Shown here piece after piece: positions 43,591-53,159 of a stretch of DNA of 64,000 nt. The notes below the pieces were generated by a model, which worked only from the letters and a program-made list of their open reading frames with translations, did no database searches and was not told the DNA's origin. The first letter of the stretch is position 1, and every line of letters begins with the position of its first letter. Position numbers and translations under genes: made by a program. Origin of the DNA: Hymenobacter nivis (GTDB taxonomy: Bacteria > Bacteroidota > Bacteroidia > Cytophagales > Hymenobacteraceae); assembly GCF_006439025.1 (NCBI RefSeq), contig NZ_RCYZ01000006.1, forward strand, positions 62,001-126,000, written 5' to 3'.

Positions 43591-45402
43591 CTACTCGGTG
43601 GGGGTAGCTTCTTGCTGGTCGAAGTATGCTTGGAGCACCTTGGTTTTTGCCTTGCCTACTTCGGCGATTAGCTCTGCTTCGCTCAGTTCGCGGATTTTCT
43701 TGACGGACTTGAACTTGTTGAGCAGCTTTTCGGCCGTGACGGGGCCCAGGCCTTTGACCTCGGTCAGCTCGGTTTTGAGGGTGCCAGCGTCACGCAGGGA
43801 GCGGTGGAAAGTGATGCCAAAGCGGTGTACTTCGTCGCGCATGCGCTGGAAGAGGCGCAGCGACTCGCTGCGCTTGTCGATGTAGATGGGCAGCGGGTCG
43901 TTGGGCACGTAGATTTCCTCTAAGCGCTTGGCGATACCAATGACTGGTATTTGGCCCCACAGGTTGAGATCTTTCAAGGCTTTCACGGCCATGCTGAGCT
44001 GGCCCTTGCCGCCGTCCACAATCACGAGCTGGGGCAGGCTGGCGCCCTCGTCGGTGAGGCGGCGGTAGCGGCGGTGCACCACCTCGTACATGGACTGGAA
44101 GTCGTCGGGGCCCACCACCGTTTTGATGTGGTAGTGGCGGTAGTCCTTTTTGCTGGGCTTGGCGTTGCGAAAGCACACCATGGCCGACACGGGGTTGTCG
44201 CCTTGGAAGTTCGAGTTATCAAAGCACTCGATGTGCTTAGGCAACTCCTTCAGGCGCAGGTCCTTCTTGATAGTTTCCATAATGCGCACCTCGTTCAGAT
44301 CCTTGCTGCGCTCGTTCATGCTCTCCTTTTCCTTGCGCAGGTAGAGTACGTTTTTCAGGCCCAGCTCCAGCAGCTTGCGCTTGTCGCCGATTTGGGGCAC
44401 GGCCAGCGCCACGCCGGGCAGCGGCAGCTCCAGGGCCACGTTGGACAGGATTTCGCGGGCCTCGCTCTCGAACTCCTGGCGCAGCTGCATCACCAGGGGC
44501 CCCAGGATTTCGGCGTCGGGCTCGTCGAGCTTCTTCGTCACTTCCAGGCTCTGGGTGAGGATGATGGAGCCGTTCATCACCTTCATGTAGGAGATGAAGG
44601 CTGCCTTCTCGTTGGAGGCAATGGCGAACACGTCGATGTTGGTCAGCGAGTCGCTCACGATGGTGCTTTTGGCCTGGAAAGCGTCGAGCTTGTCGAGCTT
44701 CACCTTGAACTGGTGGGCCAGCTCGTACTGCATTTCCTGGGCTGCGCGGCTCATCTGCTCGCGGAAGTACTGCTTGGGGATGCGCAGGTCGCCGTTCAGG
44801 ATTTGCTTGATCTGGGTGATGTAGCCGGTGTAAGTGGCCTCGTCCTCCAGGCCCTCGCAGGGCCCCTTGCAGTTGCCGATGTGGTACTCCAGGCACACCT
44901 TGAACTTGCCGGCGGCCACGTTGGCCGGCGTCAGGTTGAAGGTGCAGGTGCGCAGCGGGTACAGGGCCCTAATTAGCTCCAGCAGCACGTTCATGGCCGT
45001 GCCCGTGGCGTAGGGCCCGTAGTAGCGCGAGCCGTCGTTGATCTTGTTGCGCGTCGGAATCAGGCGCGGAAACCGCTCGTTTGTGAGGCAGAGGTAGGGA
45101 TAGGTCTTGCCGTCCTTCAGCAGGATATTGTACTTGGGCTGGTGCTGCTTGATAAGGTTGTTCTCGAGCAAAAACGCATCCGACTCCGAGTCCACAATCG
45201 TGAATTCCAGGCGTTTGATGTTGCGCACCAGCTGCTGGGTCTTCTTGTTGTGGTCGTTCTTGTTGAAGTAGCTGCTCACCCGCTTACGCAAATCGATGGC
45301 CTTGCCCACGTAGATGATGCCCTCGTCGTCGAAATACTTGTACACCCCCGGCCGGTGGGGCAGGTGGTTGATTTGGGCTTGTAGTTCGGGAGAGGCAGCC
45401 AT
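43591..45402 (-). CDS. uvrC: excinuclease ABC subunit UvrC
   Basis: 603 residues. N-terminal GIY-YIG nuclease (PGVYKYFDDEGIIYVGKA, about 18-35), a UvrB-binding region (about 205-240), an RNase H-like nuclease domain (ECFDNSNFQG, VDGGKGQL) and C-terminal helix-hairpin-helix (VKGLGPVTAEKLLNKF). Performs the dual incision in nucleotide excision repair. No truncation seen. Confidence 0.97.
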   Translation of the reverse strand: MAASPELQAQINHLPHRPGVYKYFDDEGIIYVGKAIDLRKRVSSYFNKNDHNKKTQQLVRNIKRLEFTIVDSESDAFLLENNLIKQHQPKYNILLKDGKTYPYLCLTNERFPRLIPTRNKINDGSRYYGPYATGTAMNVLLELIRALYPLRTCTFNLTPANVAAGKFKVCLEYHIGNCKGPCEGLEDEATYTGYITQIKQILNGDLRIPKQYFREQMSRAAQEMQYELAHQFKVKLDKLDAFQAKSTIVSDSLTNIDVFAIASNEKAAFISYMKVMNGSIILTQSLEVTKKLDEPDAEILGPLVMQLRQEFESEAREILSNVALELPLPGVALAVPQIGDKRKLLELGLKNVLYLRKEKESMNERSKDLNEVRIMETIKKDLRLKELPKHIECFDNSNFQGDNPVSAMVCFRNAKPSKKDYRHYHIKTVVGPDDFQSMYEVVHRRYRRLTDEGASLPQLVIVDGGKGQLSMAVKALKDLNLWGQIPVIGIAKRLEEIYVPNDPLPIYIDKRSESLRLFQRMRDEVHRFGITFHRSLRDAGTLKTELTEVKGLGPVTAEKLLNKFKSVKKIRELSEAELIAEVGKAKTKVLQAYFDQQEATPTE

Positions 45403-45462
45403 GGCAGCGCGGATAGGGAGCAGATAAGCGAAAAGACGGGCCCGGGGCCCTAAAGCGTAACG

Positions 45463-45492
45463 AAAAATGGCCGGTGAAAGTCACCGGCCATT
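45463..45492 (-). terminator. terminator after pbp1A
   Basis: AATGGCCGGTGA and TCACCGGCCATT pair around a three-base loop; on the minus strand TTTTT follows. Positioned 22 bp beyond the PBP1A stop. Confidence 0.8.
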
Positions 45493-45514
45493 GCGCAAGA
45501 AACCACCGGAACGG

Positions 45515-47863
45515 CTAAATATCTTGCTTGTCGGGGCCCTGTAGGTCGGGCTGGGCCATTTTCTGGTCGTACGGGATGGTGTCGCGCTGGGCAGCGCCGG
45601 TGTACTTCGAGCAATCAATCTCGATGCTCAGCGGCTTGGCTGGCAGCGGGAAGGGGCCCCGGTTGATGGCGATGTCCTTGTCGGCGTACACTTTCTTCAT
45701 AAAGATGCCGTAGAGCGGCAGCGCCAGCCGGGCCCCCTGGCCGTAGGCGCCGGTGCGGAAGTGGATGCTGCGGTCCTCGCCGCCGATCCACATGCCGCAC
45801 ACCAGGTCGGGAGTGATGCCCATGAACCAGGCGTCGGAGTAGTTGGAGGTGGTGCCGGTTTTGGCCCCGATTTCGTTGGGGAACTTGAAGCCTGTGTGCA
45901 GGATGGTGCTGGTGCCGCCGGGCTCGGTGGTGCTGGCTTGCAGCATGTTGGTCATGATGTAGGCCGTTTCCTCGCTCAGCACTTCCTTGGTTTGGGGCTG
46001 GAATTCGCGCAGCACGTTGCCGTTCTTGTCTTCGATGCGGGTCACCATCACCGGCGAAGTCCACACGCCCTTGTTCACGAAGGTGGCGTACACCCCGCAC
46101 AGCTCAAAAATGCTGCAATCGGAGGCCCCGAAACCCACCGACGGCACCGCGTCGACGGGCGAGGTGATGCCCAGGCGCTTGGCGTAGCCCACGACGATTT
46201 CGGGCGTGAGCTTGTACACCAGCCACGCCGTGATGGAGTTCATGGAGCGTGCCAGAGCCTGGCGCAGCGTGAAGGTGCGCCCCGAGTAGCCACCCTCGAA
46301 GTTCTGGGGCGTGTAGGGGGCCCGGCCGGCCACAGCCGGGAAGGTGGTAGCTACGTCGGGCCGCGGGTAGCAGGGCGAGTAGCCCTGGTCGATGGCCGCC
46401 GTGTATACAATGGGCTTGAAGGTGGAGCCTGGCTGGCGCTTGCCCTGGCGCACGTGGTCGAACTTGAAGTACTTAAAATTGGGGCCCCCCACCCAGGCCT
46501 TTACCTGGCCGTTCAGCGGGTTCATGGCCATGAAGCCGGCTTGCAGGTAGCGCTTGTAGTAGGCCAGCGAGTCGAGCGGCGACATCATCACTTCCTTCTC
46601 GCCCTGCCAGCTGAACACCTGCATTTTGTACTTCTTGCGCAGGTAGTAGTTCACCGAGTCGCGGTTGCCGTCGTAGATGTTCATCAGCGACTTGTAGCGC
46701 TCGGTGCGGCGCATCGAGATGTTCAGGAAGTTGGGGATGACCTTGCCGTTCTCGTCGCGCCAGGGCAGCTGGCCCTTCCAGTGGGCCGAAAACCACTTCT
46801 GCTGCAAAGCCAGGTGCTCGTTTACGGCTGCTTCGGCGTGCTGCTGCATCCGCGAGTCGATGGTGGTGTAAATCTTCAGGCCGTCGGCGTACAAGTCGTG
46901 GTCGGTCTCTTTGGCCCAGGCCAGCAGCGACTTGGCCACCTCGGTGCGGAAGTAGGGGGCCAGGCCTTTGGCCGCGTTTTCTACGCTATAGTGCAGCACA
47001 ATGGGCTGGGCTGTGTCGGCGGCCAGCTCGGTGGCGGGGATGTAGTGAGCCTTGGCCATCTGGCGCAGCACCCAGTTGCGGCGGCGGCGCGAGCGGTCGG
47101 GGTGCACCTTGGGGCTGAAGCGGCCGGGCGCGTTCACGATGCCCACCAGCGTGGCCGCCTCGGGCGTCGTCAGGTCGCGCGGGGCCTTGTTGAAGAACGT
47201 TTTAGCGGCCGTGTTGATGCCGAACGCGTTCGAGCCGTACTCCACCGTGTTCAGGTACATGCGCAGGATCTCGCGCTTCGTGTAGTTGCGCTCCAGCCGG
47301 ATGGCCAGCAGCCACTCCTTGGTTTTGGCTATCAAGATGCCCACCTTGCCGCTGCCATTTAGCAGGCCGTCGTTCAGGGTGTTGGGCTGGTCGGGGCGGG
47401 TTTTGAAGAGCACCTTGGCCACCTGCTGCGTGAGCGTGGAGCCCCCGCCGCCGCGGCCCAGCTTCGCCACGGCCCGCGAAATGCTGCGCGGGTCGATGCC
47501 CGAGTGCTGCTCAAAGCGTACGTCTTCGGTGGCCACCAGCGCATCGATCAGGTTCTGGGGCAGGTCTTTGTACTCGGCGGGCGTGCGGTTTTCTCGGAAG
47601 TATTTGCCCAGCAGCACGCCGTCAGCGGAGTAGATTTCCGAGGCCAGCTCGGAGCGCGGGTTTTCGAGCGATTTCAGGTTTGGCATCCGCCCGAACAGGT
47701 TCAGGAAGTTGCTGTTCACGGCCAGCACGTAGCCCCCGGCCACCAGCGCGCCGCCCACAAACAGCACCCACAGCGTGCGCACAAAAGCCGTATAGCGCCC
47801 CGGCCGGGCCGGCGCAGGGGCCCCCTTGGGCCGGCGGGGCGTGGCAGCAGAGTAGTCAGGCAT
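45515..47863 (-). CDS. class A penicillin-binding protein (PBP1A-like)
   Basis: 782 residues. One N-terminal membrane helix (about 32-52), a GT51 glycosyltransferase domain (EDVRFEQHSGIDPRSI, GGSTLTQQVAK, LNTVEYGSNAFGI) and a transpeptidase domain with SxxK (GSTFKP), SxN (SMN) and KTG (KTGTTSN). Polymerises and crosslinks peptidoglycan in the periplasm. All catalytic motifs are intact. Confidence 0.95.
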   Translation of the reverse strand: MPDYSAATPRRPKGAPAPARPGRYTAFVRTLWVLFVGGALVAGGYVLAVNSNFLNLFGRMPNLKSLENPRSELASEIYSADGVLLGKYFRENRTPAEYKDLPQNLIDALVATEDVRFEQHSGIDPRSISRAVAKLGRGGGGSTLTQQVAKVLFKTRPDQPNTLNDGLLNGSGKVGILIAKTKEWLLAIRLERNYTKREILRMYLNTVEYGSNAFGINTAAKTFFNKAPRDLTTPEAATLVGIVNAPGRFSPKVHPDRSRRRRNWVLRQMAKAHYIPATELAADTAQPIVLHYSVENAAKGLAPYFRTEVAKSLLAWAKETDHDLYADGLKIYTTIDSRMQQHAEAAVNEHLALQQKWFSAHWKGQLPWRDENGKVIPNFLNISMRRTERYKSLMNIYDGNRDSVNYYLRKKYKMQVFSWQGEKEVMMSPLDSLAYYKRYLQAGFMAMNPLNGQVKAWVGGPNFKYFKFDHVRQGKRQPGSTFKPIVYTAAIDQGYSPCYPRPDVATTFPAVAGRAPYTPQNFEGGYSGRTFTLRQALARSMNSITAWLVYKLTPEIVVGYAKRLGITSPVDAVPSVGFGASDCSIFELCGVYATFVNKGVWTSPVMVTRIEDKNGNVLREFQPQTKEVLSEETAYIMTNMLQASTTEPGGTSTILHTGFKFPNEIGAKTGTTSNYSDAWFMGITPDLVCGMWIGGEDRSIHFRTGAYGQGARLALPLYGIFMKKVYADKDIAINRGPFPLPAKPLSIEIDCSKYTGAAQRDTIPYDQKMAQPDLQGPDKQDI

Positions 47864-47889
47864 AAATAAGTAAAAGCAGATTCAACAGG

Positions 47890-47897
47890 CAAAAATA
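47890..47897 (-). promoter_or_regulatory. -7 element TATTTTTG for pbp1A
   Basis: On the minus strand TATTTTTG matches TAnnTTTG, 26 bp before the PBP1A start. Confidence 0.5.
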
Positions 47898-47978
47898 AAG
47901 CCCACGGCGCGGGCCGCAGGCCTTCAACAAAAAAAGGGCCGCAACTCCGGGCTGCTCGCCAGCCGCTTGCTAGGGGCC

Positions 47979-50900
47979 CTACTTGTATGTTTTCTGGAAA
48001 AACGCTTCGTAGCCGGCCAAGTCGCCGGTGCTTTGCAGCAGCGCTAGGTTTTCAAGGCTGATGACCACCACCTGGAAACCCTGCCCGCGCAGCCGCCCCA
48101 GCGGCGACTGGGGCCCCCGCAGCTTTACGGCGTAGCTCTGGGCCACTTTGGCCCCGGTTAGGGCGCGCACCACCAGCAGGTCCTGCTTGTCGCCGAGGGC
48201 TTCGGCTTGCACCTGCAAGTTCACGTCGCGGAACCAGCGGTGGTTGTATGTATCCAGGGCTGCGTCGAGGTTGGCCACCGGCGGCGTACCCTTCGGGAAC
48301 ACCAGCACCACGGCGTGGGCCGCGCTCAGCTGCGTGCTGTAGGCCGTGGCGGGCGCAGGCGCGGGCACCGCCGCGGCAGCGGGGTCGGCCACCGGCGCAG
48401 GGGCCCCGGCAGGGGCCGGCACGGGGGCCGCTTCGGGTATCGGTGTGGGGGCCACATTGGTGCCCGTGGGGGCCCCGGCTGCTGGCGCCGTAGCGGCGGC
48501 CTTGGCCTTGCCCCTAGGGGCCCTGGCGCGTGGCTTTGCCGGTGCTGGCGAGCCCGCCGGGGCCTCTGGCGTTGGCGCTGTTGCCGGGGCCCCAGTGGGT
48601 ATGGCCGGGGTGGGGGCCCCAGCGGGCGTGGCCGGGGCAGTAGCGGCAGGAACGATGGCCGGGGTAGGGGCCGGGGCTACGGCGGCGGCCGGCGACTCGT
48701 CGTTGCTGTAGTACACGCGTAGCCGGTTATCGATTTCGCCGGGGCGGAAAATCGACACCACGGGCTTGTCCGTCGAGGCCAGGGCCCCGGTGATTTGGCC
48801 GGCGTCTTGCCGCCGGTAGGTAGTGGCCAGGGCGCGGGCCTCGGGCACCAAGGGGCTGTCGGGAAAGTCTTTGTAGAACTTCTCCACCATGCTGCGGGCC
48901 GTGAGCGGCGGCTGGGTGCGCACCACGAGCAGCGTTTTCAGGTACGCCACCCGGTCGCTGAGGTCATTTTTGGGATATTGCTGCTCGGTGCGGGTCAGCA
49001 CGGCCGTGGCTTTGCGGAACTCCTGGTTTTTGTAAAGCACAAACGCCGAATCGACGCGGCTGGCCACGGCCTTGTGCAGGGCCAGCTCGTGCTCGCGGTA
49101 CTGCGGGTCGGCAATCAGCTTGGCGTAGAGCGACTGCGGAAAATCGCGCTGCAAGGCGGCTGCGTACTCGGCGGCCCGGTCGGCATCGGGCAGGGCCTTG
49201 TAGTGCAGGTAGAGCAGGTAGTAGGCGTCGGGGGCGTTGGGGCCCCGGGGGAAGCGCTGCACTTGCTGGGCGTAGGTGGCAATGCCCCGGTCGCGCTCCT
49301 TCAGCTGCTCTTTGTAGATGTTGCCCAACTCGTACAGCGCCGCTTCAACTTGTTTGTTAGAGGCTTGCAGCTTTTCGGGGGTGGTGGGCAGCACCTCGCG
49401 GTACTGCACCACTAGGTCGCGCTTCTCGGCAGCGGGGTCTACGGCGGGGGCCCCAGCGGGGCCTTCGGGGGCCCCCGTGGTGGGGTTCACGCGGGTGTCG
49501 CCGTTGCCGGTGATGGTGACGGGCACACTGCCGTTGGCCGCTGGGTTGGCGCTGTTGGATTGGCTGCTGGTGCGCCAGTTGTCCTGCAGGCGGCGGTTGT
49601 CCCACTTGCGCAGGAAGTCGGCGCGGGCCGTGCCAAGCGTGGCGGGGTTGTCGAAGTACCACTGGGCCCCAGTGCCGGCCGCGGTGGGGTCAAAGGCCAG
49701 CGGGTCGATGGCCGACTGGCCGCTGGGCAGGTTACTCAGCGAGCTGCCGTTGCTCAGGCTGGGCCGGCCGGCTAGCTCGGCGGCGCGGGCCTGGGCCTTG
49801 TCGGCCAGCAGCTTTTTGGCCAGCGCTACTTGGCGCGCCGCCAGCTCGGCGTCGGCGTACTGGCCCAGGCGCTCGTCGAGGGCCCCCGGGGCGAGCCGTA
49901 CCAGTGCCTGCAGGCTGTCCTGGGTTTCGACGATGGTGTACTGCTTGGCAAATTCCTTCAGAATGTCGGCTCGCTCCTTGATGGCCGCGTAGGTGCGGGC
50001 CGTCGGGGCCAAGTTCTGCACCGTGCTGTCGTAGTAGGCGGCCGCCAGGCGAAATTTTTGCAGGTTTTCGTAGTAGATGCGCCCGGCCAGCAGGTAGGTG
50101 TAGCTTTTCTGGGAGCGGTTGGTGGTGGTAGCCTTGGCGGAGGTGCGCAGCTGGCCCAGGGCCCCGGCGTAGTCCTTCTGGCGGTAGGCCAGCCGCGCCA
50201 GCTCGTAGTAAATCTTGTCGTGGTATTCCTTGTTCTTCGGGTCTTTCAGCAGCCCGGCGAAGTATTTGTCGAGCCGCGCCTTGTTCTCGGCGTCCAGCCC
50301 CGATACCTGCGCCAGCAGCAGCTTGCTGAAAAAATCTAACTCGTAAGGAGGGTTGTGGGCCAAGATGTCGTTGAGCTGCTCCACTGCTTTTTTATCGTCG
50401 CCCTGCTCTTGGTACAGCTGGGCCAGCAGGTAACGGGTGCGCGAGCGCTCGTTCTTGTTCTCAATCAGCGGCACGGCCCGCTCTAGCTGCGCAATGGCCA
50501 GCTTGGGCTCCTCGGTGCGCAGGTAGTACTCGGTGCGGGTCAGAAACAGCTCGCGGGCGTCGGCTGGGGTCCCCACCTCGCGGTCTAGCAGGTCCGACAC
50601 GGCCTTGGCGCTCTCCAGTTGGTCGGTAGCCATGAAGGTGCGCATCAGCCCAATCAGGCCCTCGTGCTGGGCGTTGGGGTCTTTGCTGGTCGAGTTCACG
50701 TACTTAAACGTCAGGGCCGCGTCGTCGAACTGCATCGAGTAGAACCGAGCCCAGGCCACCAGCAGGTAAGCGTCGTCGGTCCAGTCCGAGCCCGGCCGGT
50801 TCTGGATCGGCATCGACGCCTTCTTGATGATGTCGTTCAGGTCGGCGCGGTTGGCCCGCACGCTGGCGCTATCCAGCGTCGGGAACAGCGGCAGGCGCTG

Positions 50901-51110
50901 GTTGTAGTCGTTCACCCGCCCGGCGTACAGCTTGGTTTCGGTGGCGTGGAGCTTCTCACGGGCCAAAAAAAAGGCGTTGTCGCGCGCCGCTACGTTGTTC
51001 ACGGCGTGGCCCACCAAGCCGGTGCTCGACGCGCACCCGGCCAGCAAGGCCAAGCCCAGCAACCACCCGGCCCAGGCCGGCCAGCGAAAATTCAGCGAGT
51101 AATTCGTCAA
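47979..51110 (-). CDS. TPR lipoprotein resembling gliding protein SprE
   Basis: About 1043 residues from a TTG at 51110, directly before a signal peptide and lipobox (LLAGC). In-frame sequence further upstream to 51515 overlaps the atpZ gene and is not coding. Many TPR-like helical repeats (about 60-870) resemble SprE, the T9SS/gliding lipoprotein. The C-terminal third contains a Pro/Ala/Gly-rich linker of about 130 residues (48240-48720) before a final folded domain of about 100 residues. It neighbours PBP1A and the ATP operon, not the gld genes. SprE identity is inferred from architecture. Confidence 0.75.
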   Translation of the reverse strand: MTNYSLNFRWPAWAGWLLGLALLAGCASSTGLVGHAVNNVAARDNAFFLAREKLHATETKLYAGRVNDYNQRLPLFPTLDSASVRANRADLNDIIKKASMPIQNRPGSDWTDDAYLLVAWARFYSMQFDDAALTFKYVNSTSKDPNAQHEGLIGLMRTFMATDQLESAKAVSDLLDREVGTPADARELFLTRTEYYLRTEEPKLAIAQLERAVPLIENKNERSRTRYLLAQLYQEQGDDKKAVEQLNDILAHNPPYELDFFSKLLLAQVSGLDAENKARLDKYFAGLLKDPKNKEYHDKIYYELARLAYRQKDYAGALGQLRTSAKATTTNRSQKSYTYLLAGRIYYENLQKFRLAAAYYDSTVQNLAPTARTYAAIKERADILKEFAKQYTIVETQDSLQALVRLAPGALDERLGQYADAELAARQVALAKKLLADKAQARAAELAGRPSLSNGSSLSNLPSGQSAIDPLAFDPTAAGTGAQWYFDNPATLGTARADFLRKWDNRRLQDNWRTSSQSNSANPAANGSVPVTITGNGDTRVNPTTGAPEGPAGAPAVDPAAEKRDLVVQYREVLPTTPEKLQASNKQVEAALYELGNIYKEQLKERDRGIATYAQQVQRFPRGPNAPDAYYLLYLHYKALPDADRAAEYAAALQRDFPQSLYAKLIADPQYREHELALHKAVASRVDSAFVLYKNQEFRKATAVLTRTEQQYPKNDLSDRVAYLKTLLVVRTQPPLTARSMVEKFYKDFPDSPLVPEARALATTYRRQDAGQITGALASTDKPVVSIFRPGEIDNRLRVYYSNDESPAAAVAPAPTPAIVPAATAPATPAGAPTPAIPTGAPATAPTPEAPAGSPAPAKPRARAPRGKAKAAATAPAAGAPTGTNVAPTPIPEAAPVPAPAGAPAPVADPAAAAVPAPAPATAYSTQLSAAHAVVLVFPKGTPPVANLDAALDTYNHRWFRDVNLQVQAEALGDKQDLLVVRALTGAKVAQSYAVKLRGPQSPLGRLRGQGFQVVVISLENLALLQSTGDLAGYEAFFQKTYK
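48240..48720. repeat. low-complexity Pro/Ala/Gly-coding DNA in sprE-like gene
   Basis: About 480 bp of GC-rich short repeats (GGGGCC-, GCCGGG-rich) encoding proline, alanine, glycine and threonine with charged patches such as KPRARAPRGKAK. It is the least conserved-looking part of the gene and prone to slippage. Confidence 0.7.
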
Positions 51111-51261
51111 AGCCAAAAGAAAAGGAAAAAGCCGGCCCCTGGGGCCCCAACGCCGCTGGTGCTCCAAAATGTTCGCTCCGCGGCCGGTGCCCGCCCGGTA
51201 CCAACGGCGGCCGCCGGGTAAAATTACGTTTCCCTGCCCAAACCCCGCCCGGTCTGCGCCG

Positions 51262-51269
51262 TAGCTTTG
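51262..51269 (+). promoter_or_regulatory. -7 element TAGCTTTG before atpZ-like gene
   Basis: Match to TAnnTTTG 25 bp before the ATG at 51294. Probable promoter for the whole ATP-synthase cluster. Confidence 0.55.
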
Positions 51270-51293
51270 CGCCCCGTCCTTCACCTCCCGCTC

Positions 51294-51545
51294 ATGCCCC
51301 TCCCACCCGCCGCCGGCCCCGAACCCGAGCCCACCCCCGCCGGCAGCGGCCGGGGGCGCACCATTGCCAAGTATTCGGGCATGGCTGCCCAAATGCTGGC
51401 CACCATCGGCTTCAGCGCTTGGGCTGGCACTTGGCTCGACGGCCACTACCACACCAAAACGCCGTGGTTCACCATCGGGCTCATGCTGGCGGGCGTGCTC
51501 GTGGCCCTCTACCAAGTCATCCGCTCCCTCACCAACAGCGCCTAG
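51294..51545 (+). CDS. AtpZ/AtpI-like small membrane protein
   Basis: 83 residues from the ATG at 51294. A Pro-rich start is followed by two membrane helices (about 32-50 and 58-77, MAAQMLATIGFSAWAGTWLDG), the AtpZ/AtpI layout. Associated with F-ATP synthase assembly and Mg2+/c-ring handling. First gene of the atp cluster. Confidence 0.75.
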   Translation: MPLPPAAGPEPEPTPAGSGRGRTIAKYSGMAAQMLATIGFSAWAGTWLDGHYHTKTPWFTIGLMLAGVLVALYQVIRSLTNSA

Positions 51546-51558
51546 CGCCGGCTTTCAC

Positions 51559-51966
51559 ATGTCCGCTTTTTTCCGGCCATTTGTGGCCTTTTGTTGCGTG
51601 GTGGGCCTGGCCCTCTACGGGCTGTATGCCGCCTTCGGGGCCGCCGCGGTGCACCCACTGGCCCCGTCCCTGTTTGCCGGGCTGGCGGCCCTCACCTTCA
51701 TCGGGTTGTCACTCACGGCGCGGGCCGTGCGCGCCAATCCCGATAACTTCCTGGCAGCCTATTTCGGCTCCGTAGCGCTCCGGCTGGTGGCCGGCATGGC
51801 GGCCGTGCTCACCTACCTCTACACCGGTGGAGCCCACGCCGGGCGGGCCACCTACACCTTCCTGGGAGCCTTCTTTGTATTGTACTTTCTCTTTGCTGGC
51901 TTTGAAATTTGGGCTATTTTGACTAACTTGCGGCCGTTTTCCAAAAAACAAGTACCGGAGCAGTAA
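51559..51966 (+). CDS. ATP-synthase-associated membrane protein (AtpI-like)
   Basis: 135 residues. Four membrane segments and a charged, non-hydrophobic tail. It lies 13 bp after the AtpZ-like gene and 36 bp before atpB, where AtpI-like proteins occur in Bacteroidota. Specific identity is inferred from position. Confidence 0.6.
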   Translation: MSAFFRPFVAFCCVVGLALYGLYAAFGAAAVHPLAPSLFAGLAALTFIGLSLTARAVRANPDNFLAAYFGSVALRLVAGMAAVLTYLYTGGAHAGRATYTFLGAFFVLYFLFAGFEIWAILTNLRPFSKKQVPEQ

Positions 51967-52002
51967 TTAGTTACTTCGGTTTGCGCTATTAAGATCGTTT
52001 GA

Positions 52003-53076
52003 ATGAAGCATTTACTGTCGATTCTCTTTTTTCTGTTCACCCTGCCGGTTTTTGCCCAAGAGCCCGCAAAGGGCGCTGAGTCGGCCGAAGCCTTCAACCC
52101 CGGGGAAGTTATTTTGCACCACGTAGCCGATTCGCACGAATGGCATTGGTTCTCGACCGACAACGGCAACTTTGTTAGCTATTTCCCCATCATCGCCTAC
52201 CAGCCGGGCAAAGGCATGTCGGTGTTCTCCTCGGAGAAAGTAGCCGAAGGCAAAAGCTACCAGAATTTTAAGCTCGAGGAGGAACACCTCACCACGCTGG
52301 ATGGCAGCACGGTATACGACTTCTCCATTACCAAAAACGTGGCGGCCCTCATCATGAGCAGCTTGGTTTTGGTTATCGTGTTCACGTCGGTGGCCCGCGG
52401 TTACCGCCGCCGTGTAGGCCAGGCCCCCACCGGCTTGCAGTCGTTTCTGGAGCCGTTCGTAGTATTTATCCGCGACGAAGTAGCCAAGAAAAGTATCGGC
52501 CCAAAGTACGAGCGCTACATGCCGTACTTGCTCACCGTGTTTTTCTTTATCTGGTTCAACAACCTACTGGGCCTCACGCCCGGCGCGGCTAACCTCACCG
52601 GCAACGTGGCCGTGACGGCCATGCTGGCCATCCTAACGCTGATCGTCACGCTGTTCAGCAGCAACAAGGCCTATTGGTCGCACATCTTCTGGACGCCGGG
52701 TGTTCCGCTGTGGCTGCGCCCGATCATGATTCCTGTGGAGCTGGCCAGCGTATTTATTAAACCCATTTCGCTCACCATCCGTCTGTTTGCCAACATCACG
52801 GCGGGCCACATCATCATCCTGAGTTTCATCAGCCTGATTTTTATTTTCCGCTCGCCCTGGACGGGTTTCCTTTCGGTTCCTTTCGGCTTGTTCATCAGCG
52901 TATTGGAGTTGCTGGTTTCCATCCTGCAAGCTTACATTTTCACCTTGCTCACCGCCATGTACATCGGCGGCGCGATGGAAGAACACCACCACGACGAAGA
53001 CCTTGGCATTGCCGAGCAGTCGCACGGCGGCTCTGATCTGGGCCACCTCACCCGCCCCGACGTAGCCGCTCACTAA
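52003..53076 (+). CDS. atpB: F-type ATP synthase subunit a
   Basis: 357 residues. A signal-like N-terminus and about 100-residue soluble extension, characteristic of Bacteroidota subunit a, precede five or six membrane helices. The proton-channel helix carries Arg in PISLTIRLFANITAGH. A His-rich tail (EEHHHDED) closes the protein. Forms the half-channels with the c-ring. Confidence 0.95.
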   Translation: MKHLLSILFFLFTLPVFAQEPAKGAESAEAFNPGEVILHHVADSHEWHWFSTDNGNFVSYFPIIAYQPGKGMSVFSSEKVAEGKSYQNFKLEEEHLTTLDGSTVYDFSITKNVAALIMSSLVLVIVFTSVARGYRRRVGQAPTGLQSFLEPFVVFIRDEVAKKSIGPKYERYMPYLLTVFFFIWFNNLLGLTPGAANLTGNVAVTAMLAILTLIVTLFSSNKAYWSHIFWTPGVPLWLRPIMIPVELASVFIKPISLTIRLFANITAGHIIILSFISLIFIFRSPWTGFLSVPFGLFISVLELLVSILQAYIFTLLTAMYIGGAMEEHHHDEDLGIAEQSHGGSDLGHLTRPDVAAH

Positions 53077-53117
53077 GGCCACCGGCTCCTTTGGGGCTCC
53101 GGTTGGGGCCCCGTACC

Positions 53118-53125
53118 TATTTTTG
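53118..53125 (+). promoter_or_regulatory. -7 element TATTTTTG before atpE
   Basis: TAnnTTTG match 35 bp before atpE, which may boost c-subunit expression within the operon. Confidence 0.45.
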
Positions 53126-53159
53126 CGTTTTCATTTTTTCAACACACTCCCCCTTTACC

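Noticed and set aside
45761-47362. Long open frame opposite PBP1A
   Set aside because: Antisense shadow; PBP1A motifs are intact on the other strand.
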